From assembly GCA_021790715.1 (NCBI GenBank), contig JAJYGK010000137.1, forward strand, positions 1-8,674: DNA of 8,674 bases. The letters are read 5' to 3'. The notes under the pieces are model-generated. The model had not been told where the DNA came from. It saw nothing but the letters and a program-made list of their open reading frames with translations, and did not search any database. Both the position numbers and the translations under genes were made by a program. This stretch comes from Chloroflexota bacterium. GTDB lineage: Bacteria > Chloroflexota > Limnocylindria > Limnocylindrales > CSP1-4. This document shows positions 1-5,697 of the stretch, in pieces (positions within the stretch are counted from its first letter, which is position 1; each line of letters starts with the position of its first letter).

Positions 1-996
1 CCGGCGGATCCACTGGCCGTTCAGCCACTCCAGGCGCTCCCGGTCGAACACCGCGCCGCCCGAGTGGACGCGCGACAGGTCGAAGCGATCGACCAGCTCG
101 TCCAGCGTGAAGATCTCCTCCTCGGTCCCGCTCGCCCACCCGAGCAGCGCGAGGAAGTTGACCATCGCCTCGGGCACGAAGCCCTGCGCCCGGTAGTCGG
201 CCATCGCGGTCTGCGACTTGCGCTTGCTCATCTTGGTGCGGTCGGGGTTGAGGATCAGGGGCAGGTGGGCGAACTGCGGCACGTCGGCGCCGAGCGCCCG
301 GAAGAGCAGGATGTGCTTCGGCGTGTTCGACAGGTGGTCCTCGCCGCGGATGACGTGCGTGATCGCCATCTCGGCATCGTCGACCACGACCGTGAAGTGG
401 TACAGCGGCGTTCCGTCCGAGCGGACGATGACCAGGTCGCCGCCGAGCGCGTCGGTGTCGATCTCGACGTGGCCGCGGACGATGTCGTCGAAGGCGACGG
501 TGCCGGCCGGGATGCGGAAGCGGATCGCGGGCCGGCGCCCCTGCCGTTCGAGGGCCCGCCGCTGCTCCGGCGTCAGGCGCGCACAGCGGCCGGCGTAGCG
601 GGGCGCCTCTCGCGCGGCCTCCTGGGCCAGCCGGTCGGCCTCCAGCTCTTCCCTGGTGCAGTAGCAGGGGTAGGCCCTGTCCTCCGCAAGCAGTCGCTCG
701 ACGGCGGCCCGGTACAGCGGCAGGCGCTCCATCTGGCGGTACGGCGCGTAGGGCCCGCGGGCCGGCTCGCCGGCCACCTCGGGTCCCTCGTCCCAGCGCA
801 GTCCGAGCCAGTGCAGCCCCTCGAGGATGTCGCGCTCGTACGCGACCGTGGAGCGCGCGACGTCGGTGTCCTCGAGGCGGAGGACGAACGTCCCGCCCTC
901 GTGCCGGGCGAACAGGAAGTTGTACAGGGCGGTGCGGGCGGTCCCGATGTGGAGCGGCCCCGTCGGGCTCGGGGCGATGCGGCAGCGTACGGTCAC
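1..996 (-). CDS. gltX: Glutamyl-tRNA synthetase (GluRS), C-terminal part missing
   Basis: Class I aminoacyl-tRNA synthetase that attaches glutamate to tRNA in the cytoplasm. The 332 codons present run from the start to the window edge, in frame; the family is usually about 460-500 aa, so the anticodon-binding domain lies outside. Seen in the sequence: the N-terminal APSPTGPLHIGT stretch with the HIGH-type motif HIGT at residues 16-19, the KMSKS-type motif KMSKR at 255-259, and WLNGQWIR at the edge. C111, C113, Y134 and C138 keep the spacing of the four zinc ligands known from E. coli GluRS, so the zinc site looks complete. The start is GTG at 996-994; no Shine-Dalgarno sequence precedes it, but TACCAT lies 6 nt upstream, suggesting a leaderless mRNA. 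The gene lies 41 nt downstream of efeU on the same strand, so read-through is also possible. Whether the enzyme is discriminating or non-discriminating cannot be told here. Confidence 0.97.
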   Translation of the reverse strand, partial: MTVRCRIAPSPTGPLHIGTARTALYNFLFARHEGGTFVLRLEDTDVARSTVAYERDILEGLHWLGLRWDEGPEVAGEPARGPYAPYRQMERLPLYRAAVERLLAEDRAYPCYCTREELEADRLAQEAAREAPRYAGRCARLTPEQRRALERQGRRPAIRFRIPAGTVAFDDIVRGHVEIDTDALGGDLVIVRSDGTPLYHFTVVVDDAEMAITHVIRGEDHLSNTPKHILLFRALGADVPQFAHLPLILNPDRTKMSKRKSQTAMADYRAQGFVPEAMVNFLALLGWASGTEEEIFTLDELVDRFDLSRVHSGGAVFDRERLEWLNGQWIRR

Positions 997-1002
997 GTCG
1001 CG

Positions 1003-1008
1003 ATGGTA
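1003..1008 (-). promoter_or_regulatory. Putative -10 element (TACCAT) of a leaderless gltX promoter
   Basis: On the minus strand TACCAT is followed by exactly 6 nt and then the GTG start of gltX. This TANNNT-to-start spacing would place the transcription start at or next to the first base of the start codon. No Shine-Dalgarno sequence and no clear -35 hexamer are visible. The same arrangement occurs before the asparaginase gene at 3182-3187, which strengthens the call. Confidence 0.5.
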
Positions 1009-1037
1009 CCGCCCGGGCCGCGGCGGACGGATGACGG

Positions 1038-1883
1038 CTACGCGCGCGACGGCTGCGGGCGCGCCGGTCGTGCCGGGAGGAGGTACAGCCCGAGGATCGC
1101 GACGACGTACACGAGGTAGACCGCGAGCGTCACGTACTCGGGCTGCGACGAGTAGCCGAACATCGCGCGCAGCAGCGAGCCGACACCCCGGTCCTGCGAT
1201 AGGATCCCGCCGACGTTGAAGGCGGTCCCGGTCCCGACGCCGATCGCGCCGATCTCCACGAACTCGTGGACGGCACGCGAGACGAGGCCCGCCGCGACGA
1301 ACACGAGCGCGATGCCGGTCCAGGCGAAGAACGCGCGGAGATCGATGCGCCGGCTGCCCCGGTAGATGGCGAACCCGATCGCCACCGCGATGACGAGGCC
1401 CACGAGCGTCCCGACGAGCACCCCGTCCGCGCCGGCGAGGCCGGATGACGACCGCACGGCGGCGATCTGCCCGAAGACGAAGAGCGACGCCTCGATCCCC
1501 TCCCGGATGACCGAGGTGAACGCGAGGACGGCGAGGCCCCAGGCGCCACCCGAGCCCAGGGTCCGGGCCAGCTCGGCCTCGATGTGCCCCTTCATGCCGC
1601 GGGACTGGCTGCGCATCCAGAAGAGCATCCAGGTGACGATCCCGGTGGCCACCAGCATCGTCGTCCCCTCGAAGATCTGCTCGTACGGCGTCCCCAGGTC
1701 GCCGACGACGACGTACAGGGCGAGCGCCAGCAGCACCGAGACGGCGACGGCCGCGCCGGTCCCGGCCCACACCTTGGGCAGGTGCCGGCGGTTGCCGCTC
1801 CGCACGAGGTACGCGACGACGATCCCGACCACCAGCGACGCCTCGACGCCCTCGCGCAGTCCGATGAGGAGCCCGTTGATCAC
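1038..1883 (-). CDS. efeU: FTR1/EfeU-family high-affinity iron permease
   Basis: Integral membrane iron permease of the FTR1 (OFeT) family; in E. coli EfeU imports iron with EfeO and EfeB. The 281-aa product matches the usual family length and has about seven hydrophobic segments (roughly residues 4-25, 40-61, 70-91, 112-134, 155-174, 185-204 and 250-270). The two family hallmark REXXE motifs are intact: REGVE at 10-14 and REGIE at 127-131; FEGTTML (71-77) and HEFVE (206-210) are further conserved patches. An in-frame GTG at 1925 would add 14 residues, but GTG at 1883 is chosen because it is preceded by a strong GGGGGAGG Shine-Dalgarno (1893-1900) at about 9 nt and gives the family-typical start INGLLIGLREG. 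A promoter lies at 1949-1977. No efeO or efeB is adjacent, so it appears as an orphan permease in this window; no clear Fur or DtxR box was recognised. Confidence 0.95.
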   Translation of the reverse strand: MINGLLIGLREGVEASLVVGIVVAYLVRSGNRRHLPKVWAGTGAAVAVSVLLALALYVVVGDLGTPYEQIFEGTTMLVATGIVTWMLFWMRSQSRGMKGHIEAELARTLGSGGAWGLAVLAFTSVIREGIEASLFVFGQIAAVRSSSGLAGADGVLVGTLVGLVIAVAIGFAIYRGSRRIDLRAFFAWTGIALVFVAAGLVSRAVHEFVEIGAIGVGTGTAFNVGGILSQDRGVGSLLRAMFGYSSQPEYVTLAVYLVYVVAILGLYLLPARPARPQPSRA

Positions 1884-1892
1884 GCCGCACCG

Positions 1893-1900
1893 CCTCCCCC
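1893..1900 (-). promoter_or_regulatory. Ribosome binding site of efeU
   Basis: GGGGGAGG on the minus strand, with the GGAGG core 9 nt before the GTG at 1883. It decides the start in favour of 1883 over the upstream in-frame GTG at 1925. Confidence 0.75.
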
Positions 1901-1948
1901 GGGCCTCGACGCGCCGCGCCGTCACTCGCGGCCGCGGTCGAGGCGGAA

Positions 1949-1977
1949 ATCTTACCTGCGGGGTCGGAATTCAGCAA
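1949..1977 (-). promoter_or_regulatory. Sigma70-like promoter of efeU
   Basis: On the minus strand TTGCTG (1972-1977) and TAAGAT (1949-1954) are separated by exactly 17 nt, the ideal spacing for a housekeeping sigma factor. This is the most AT-rich patch in an otherwise GC-rich window. Transcription would start near 1942, leaving a leader of about 60 nt before the GTG at 1883. It lies in the 137-bp gap (1884-2020) between the asparaginase stop and efeU. No dyad matching a known iron-repressor operator was seen over it. Confidence 0.65.
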
Positions 1978-2020
1978 CGACGCCGCGGGCGACCGCCCGT
2001 CCGGCGGTGGGGACGCGCGC

Positions 2021-3175
2021 TCAGCGCAGCTCGGACAGCGGTGCCAGTTCGAACGAGGGGACGACCTCGCCCACGACCGCGCCCCGTGGGTCGCGCATCG
2101 GCGGACGGTGCCAGGCGTCCAGCGCACGCAGCTCCGGTTCGCCCAGCACGCCCATCTGGCGCAGGGCCTCGGTCGTCACCGCCGGCTTGGCGCGACTGCT
2201 CTGGTCGCCGTCCTCGATCTTGGCGGCGAACCCGGCCGCGCGGTGGCCGGGCGCGTCCGGCACGAGCCCGACGGCCTGCAGCGCCTCCGCGCCGCCCTTG
2301 GCACAGACGCGCCCCGGGAGCGTCCGCATGAGGGCGCTGTCGAAGCGGTCGTGCGTCCCGCCCACGAGATCCGGCGCCGCCATCATGGCGTCGCGGATGC
2401 GGGTCAGCGACGGGACCAGCGCGCGGCTCGCCGCATCGTTCGCCGTGCCCGCGGGGTCGGCGAGCCGCAGGTAGGCCCGCGCGACGTCGACCAGCCGCAC
2501 GTGGTAGGTCAGGATGCCGCACGCGTCGACGGACGTCACCAGGTCGGCGGGACGCCGCCCGAGCACGCGCGCCAACGCGTCGCGGAAGGCCACCTGGGTC
2601 GGATGGTCGGGTTCCCAGTAGCCGTCGAGCGGCCACCCGGCGTGCTTCGCGAAGAGCAGGAACGAGACATGCTGGCCCGAGCACTGGTGACGGATCATGC
2701 CGGGGCGTTCGCCGTCGCGCGCGAGGCGCTGGGCCGTGACCTGGTCGAGCGGCGCGTTGGCGGTCCCGCAGCCGAGCGCCGTCTGGCTGACCTGGGCGCG
2801 GCGCAGGATGGCCAGGATGGTCCGGACGTGCAGATCCTCGCCCGAGTGGGACGCGGCGAGCACCGCGAGCTCGGGCGCGGACAGCTCGAACGCGTCCGCC
2901 ACGCCCGCCTCCACGAACGCCACCAAGCCCAGGGGCTTCGCGGCCGAGCGCAGAGACACGAGGACGTCCGGATCGCCGATCGCCCGCTCGATCGACCCGT
3001 CGGGACCGACCTGCACGACGTGGCCGCGGTGGCGGCTCTCGACGACGCCGCCCCGGCGCACCTCGACCAGGACGGGCGGGACGACATGGCCGGATCGGAC
3101 GGCGCGGGCGCGCGACCGTCCGGGCGCCGGGCGGTCTGCCGTGAGCGCCGGCGGACTGGTTCGACGGTCGGGCAT
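2021..3175 (-). CDS. L-asparaginase, Rhizobium etli type (asparaginase II family, PF06089)
   Basis: Predicted to hydrolyse L-asparagine to aspartate and ammonia. The 384-aa product belongs to the family of the R. etli enzyme, unrelated to E. coli-type asparaginases. Catalytic elements line up in spacing with the R. etli enzyme as I recall it: S77-x-x-K80 in RSAAKP (first Ser-Lys pair), S111 in SHSGE and K293 in CAKGGAE (second pair), C165 in CSGQH and C219 in DACG (zinc-site cysteines). The third zinc ligand, a lysine in CSGKH, is replaced by Q168. The DACG glycine is also altered from the common DGCG. No signal peptide is visible, so it is probably cytoplasmic. The start is ATG at 3175-3173, with TACCAT 6 nt upstream and no Shine-Dalgarno (leaderless-like). 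A GTG at 3253 would add 26 residues rich in R, A, G and P, judged unlikely. The first 30 or so residues of the chosen form are also poorly conserved-looking. Confidence 0.93.
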   Translation of the reverse strand: MPDRRTSPPALTADRPAPGRSRARAVRSGHVVPPVLVEVRRGGVVESRHRGHVVQVGPDGSIERAIGDPDVLVSLRSAAKPLGLVAFVEAGVADAFELSAPELAVLAASHSGEDLHVRTILAILRRAQVSQTALGCGTANAPLDQVTAQRLARDGERPGMIRHQCSGQHVSFLLFAKHAGWPLDGYWEPDHPTQVAFRDALARVLGRRPADLVTSVDACGILTYHVRLVDVARAYLRLADPAGTANDAASRALVPSLTRIRDAMMAAPDLVGGTHDRFDSALMRTLPGRVCAKGGAEALQAVGLVPDAPGHRAAGFAAKIEDGDQSSRAKPAVTTEALRQMGVLGEPELRALDAWHRPPMRDPRGAVVGEVVPSFELAPLSELR

Positions 3176-3181
3176 GCCGTG

Positions 3182-3187
3182 ATGGTA
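3182..3187 (-). promoter_or_regulatory. Putative -10 element (TACCAT) of a leaderless asparaginase promoter
   Basis: TACCAT on the minus strand followed by 6 nt and the ATG at 3175. It is the same hexamer and the same distance to the start as before gltX (1003-1008). No Shine-Dalgarno lies between it and the start, in keeping with leaderless initiation. No -35 match is evident. Confidence 0.45.
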
Positions 3188-3268
3188 GCGCGTTGCGCGT
3201 GCGCCCCCGGCGGTCCCGTGCACGCCCGCCCGGGGCCGCGGCGGGACGGCCACCCCGGCCGCGGGCGA

Positions 3269-3277
3269 TGCTAGGAT
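3269..3277 (+). promoter_or_regulatory. Extended -10 promoter of upp
   Basis: TGC followed by TAGGAT (3272-3277) forms an extended -10 element on the plus strand; the -35 region (about 3249-3254) has no match, which extended -10 promoters tolerate. Transcription would begin near 3284, giving a leader of about 32 nt that includes the AAGGAGG at 3304-3310. On the opposite strand ATGCTA (3268-3273) reads TAGCAT, so a second, divergent -10-like hexamer overlaps it. Confidence 0.5.
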
Positions 3278-3303
3278 CGCCGCGGCTTCACCTGCCCAGA
3301 CCG

Positions 3304-3310
3304 AAGGAGG
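3304..3310 (+). promoter_or_regulatory. Ribosome binding site of upp
   Basis: AAGGAGG, a near-perfect Shine-Dalgarno, 5 nt before the GTG at 3316. It fixes GTG 3316 as the start rather than the upstream in-frame codons from 3193 or the internal ATG at 3334. Confidence 0.85.
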
Positions 3311-3315
3311 ACCGC

Positions 3316-3999
3316 GTGCCAGCCTCCCCCCGCATGCCCGGCGTCGACGACCTCACGTGGCTGCCGCCGACCGTCCACGTGTCGCACCACCCGGCCATCC
3401 TCCACAAGCTCGCCCTGCTCCGCGACGTGCACACGGAGCCGAAGAAGTTCCGCGAGCTGGTGCGCGAGATCAGCTGGCTGCTGGGGTACGAGGCGCTCGC
3501 GAAGGCCCGCCTGCGGGAGATGCCGGTCACGACGCCGATGGAGGAGACCGTCGGGGCCGAGCTGGCCGACCGGATCGGACTGGTCCCGATCCTCCGCGCG
3601 GGACTGGGCATGCTGGACGCGATGCTCGAGCTGATGCCGACCGCCCAGGTCTGGCACCTCGGGCTCTTCCGCGACGAGCGGACGCTCCGACCGGTGGAGT
3701 ACTACAACAAGCTCCCCGATTCGGCCACGGTCGACCTGTGCCTGATCCTCGACCCCATGCTCGCGACCGGCGGTTCCGCGACGGCGGCGATCGAGGTCCT
3801 CAAGCGCTGGGGTGCCGTGCGGATCCAGCTCCTGAACCTGATCGCGGCGCCCGAGGGGATCCGTGCGGTCACGGAGGCCCATCCCGACGTCGAGATCCAC
3901 TGCGCCGCGGTCGACCGCCAGCTCAACGAGCGCGGATACATCCTCCCCGGCCTCGGGGACGCCGGCGACCGCCAGTTCGGGACCGGCCAGGGCGACTGA
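3316..3999 (+). CDS. upp: Uracil phosphoribosyltransferase
   Basis: Pyrimidine salvage enzyme of the cytoplasm: uracil + PRPP gives UMP + diphosphate. The 227-aa product is slightly longer than the usual 208-210 aa because of about 17 extra N-terminal residues before the conserved HHPAILHKLALLRD (24-37). Diagnostic parts are intact: RELVREISWLLGYEA (46-60), PILRAGLGM (91-99), the PRPP loop DPMLATGGSA (146-155) and the uracil-binding GYILPGLGDAGDR (207-219). The GTG start is chosen for the AAGGAGG at 5-nt spacing. The gene stands alone on the plus strand, divergent from the asparaginase and convergent with the flavoprotein operon; only 21 bp (4000-4020) separate the two facing stop codons and no hairpin with a T-run is visible there. 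No PyrR-type leader element was recognised. Confidence 0.97.
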   Translation: MPASPRMPGVDDLTWLPPTVHVSHHPAILHKLALLRDVHTEPKKFRELVREISWLLGYEALAKARLREMPVTTPMEETVGAELADRIGLVPILRAGLGMLDAMLELMPTAQVWHLGLFRDERTLRPVEYYNKLPDSATVDLCLILDPMLATGGSATAAIEVLKRWGAVRIQLLNLIAAPEGIRAVTEAHPDVEIHCAAVDRQLNERGYILPGLGDAGDRQFGTGQGD

Positions 4000-4020
4000 C
4001 CGGGTCCGTCCGCCAACCGA

Positions 4021-5697
4021 TCAGAGCTGGCGGTACCGCGGTCCTTCGCCGCCCTCGGGAGGCACCCAGCGGATGTTGTCCGCGGGGCATTTCACCGTGC
4101 AGGTCATGCAGTGCAGGCAGTTCGATGCGCTCACGACGATCTGCGTGCCCGTCCAGCGGTAGACCTCGCCGGGGCAGAAGTGCGTGCAGGCCGCGTCCCC
4201 CGCCGTGCCGCACGCGACGCAGCGGGCGGGATCCACGAGCGCCACGTGCGACGGCTCGTCCTCGCGGTGTGCCGTCCCGGTCAGGCTGACGAAGGCGGAA
4301 CCGTCGGCGCCGGCGGGCAGCCGGCGGTCGAGGTGCGCGCGCACGCGCGTCGCGCTCCGGTCCGGGGGCATGCGCAGGTGCACCGGCAGCCGCCCTCCGA
4401 TCAGCGAGAGGGCGGCGCCGGGCACGAGGCCCCAACGGAACCCCTGCCGGTAGTTGCGGGCCCTCCGCAGCTCGTCCAGGATCCCCCGCTCGGCCAGCAG
4501 GCCGCGGTAGCGCGCCCCGGCGCTCGCGACGCCCGCATCGGAGGACAGCGCGTCGGCGATCGCGTCCCCGGCGCACATCCCGCTGCGGATCGCGGTGTGC
4601 ACGCCCTTCAGGCGGGCCTCGTCGACGAACCCCGCGGCATCCCCCACGAGGAGTGCCCCGCCCGCGTCGAGCGGACCCAGCGCGTAGTAGCCGCCCTCGG
4701 GCACGGTCCTGGCGCCGGTGGCGATGCTCGTCCCGCCCTCGAGCAGGGCGGCCACGAACGGGTGCGACCGGAAGGCCTCGTACTCGACACGCGGGTCGAG
4801 GTCGACGAAGCGCCAGTCGAGGCCCAGCAGCAGCCCGACGGCGACCGTCTTCGGGCCCATGCCGTAGATGAACCCACCGCCGAACACCCCGCGGCGCGTG
4901 GGATAGCCGATGGTGTGCACGACCCGTCCCGCCCCGAGCGGGCTCCCGCCCGGAAACTGGAGGACGGCCTTGACGCCGAGCCCGTAGACCTGCACGTCCC
5001 TGGCGCCGGCCCCGCGCCCCGCGGTCCGATGCCCGGCGGCGCTCCCGGCACGTCCGGCGGCGCTCCCGCGATCATCGGCCACGGAGGCCTCCGGCACGCT
5101 CCGATCGAGCGCGTCCAGTTCGGCGGAGAGCACGCCGCGGGACCCGTCCGCCACCACCACGATCCCCGCGCGGACCTCCTCGCCCGGCAGGTAGTTGGTC
5201 CTGGGCCGGCCCGCCGCGTCGAGACCGAGGTCGACGAGCCGCACCCCTCGCACGCGGCGGTCCTCGATGAGCAGGCCGCGCGCGGCGAACCCGTGATACA
5301 CCTCGACGCCCAGCCGGTCGGCGCGGTCCGCGAGGAACGCCACGAGGCGCGACACCGACAGGATCGCGTCGCCCGCGTGCCGCATGGTGGGCGGCACGGC
5401 CCGCGGCGGGACGCGCACCGCGTGCCGGGCCGACAGGGCCCACAGCTCGTCGCGCTCGACGGGGGTGACGTGGTCTGCGAAGCGCGTGCGATCCGTCCGC
5501 CAGTCGGGCAGCAGTTCGTCGAGGACGCCGGGCTCCACCACCGCCCCGGAGAGGTTGTGGTAGCCGGGCGCCGCGGCCTTGTCGATCACCACCACGGACG
5601 CGTCGCGCCCGTCCCCCTGCAGACGCTGGCCGAGGCGGATGGCCGTCGCGAGCCCCGCCGGGCCCGCTCCGACCACCAGGACGTCAATGTCCGCCAT
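4021..5697 (-). CDS. fixC: FixC-type ETF-quinone oxidoreductase fused to an eight-cysteine FixX-like ferredoxin domain
   Basis: FAD enzyme expected to take electrons from the ETF and pass them to membrane quinone. Seen in its 558 aa: the FAD-binding GAGPAG at 10-15, the ETF-QO-type HNLSGAVVEP (47-56), FGGGFIYGM and VAVGLLLGLDW (272-295), and the second FAD motif LLVGDAAGFVDEARLKGVHT (349-368). The C-terminal part (about 485-558) matches FixX and the ETF-QO ferredoxin domain (CPGEVY, NCLHCMTC, NIRWVPPEGG) but has eight cysteines: C493, C496, C504, C508, C527, C530, C533 and C537. A Gly/Ala-rich stretch of about 35 residues (200-234) interrupts the flavin domain. The start is ATG at 5697, with GAGGTGA at 5704-5710. 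It overlaps the stop of etfBA by 14 nt, so the two genes are almost certainly co-translated and their products are likely partners. An ordinary ETF dehydrogenase is the alternative; the EtfB signatures next door favour the Fix type. Confidence 0.93.
   Translation of the reverse strand: MADIDVLVVGAGPAGLATAIRLGQRLQGDGRDASVVVIDKAAAPGYHNLSGAVVEPGVLDELLPDWRTDRTRFADHVTPVERDELWALSARHAVRVPPRAVPPTMRHAGDAILSVSRLVAFLADRADRLGVEVYHGFAARGLLIEDRRVRGVRLVDLGLDAAGRPRTNYLPGEEVRAGIVVVADGSRGVLSAELDALDRSVPEASVADDRGSAAGRAGSAAGHRTAGRGAGARDVQVYGLGVKAVLQFPGGSPLGAGRVVHTIGYPTRRGVFGGGFIYGMGPKTVAVGLLLGLDWRFVDLDPRVEYEAFRSHPFVAALLEGGTSIATGARTVPEGGYYALGPLDAGGALLVGDAAGFVDEARLKGVHTAIRSGMCAGDAIADALSSDAGVASAGARYRGLLAERGILDELRRARNYRQGFRWGLVPGAALSLIGGRLPVHLRMPPDRSATRVRAHLDRRLPAGADGSAFVSLTGTAHREDEPSHVALVDPARCVACGTAGDAACTHFCPGEVYRWTGTQIVVSASNCLHCMTCTVKCPADNIRWVPPEGGEGPRYRQL

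Noticed and set aside
64..1119. A 351-codon open frame on the plus strand opposite gltX
   Set aside because: Antisense to strongly conserved GluRS motifs, low-complexity composition, no ribosome site; a shadow frame.
1990..2005. Small GC hairpin downstream of the asparaginase stop
   Set aside because: Only a four- to five-bp stem and no T-run; not enough for a terminator call.
3225..3245. CCCGCC/GGCGGG inverted repeat in the asparaginase-upp gap
   Set aside because: Six-bp arms of pure G/C with a 9-nt loop arise easily by chance here; no operator family is matched and it is not placed over either -10 element.
3176..3253. N-terminal extension of the asparaginase to a GTG at 3253
   Set aside because: No Shine-Dalgarno, biased composition, and a TACCAT at 6 nt before the ATG at 3175 gives a better start.
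4000..4020. Possible shared terminator between convergent upp and fixC
   Set aside because: The 21-bp gap contains no inverted repeat with a T-run on either strand.
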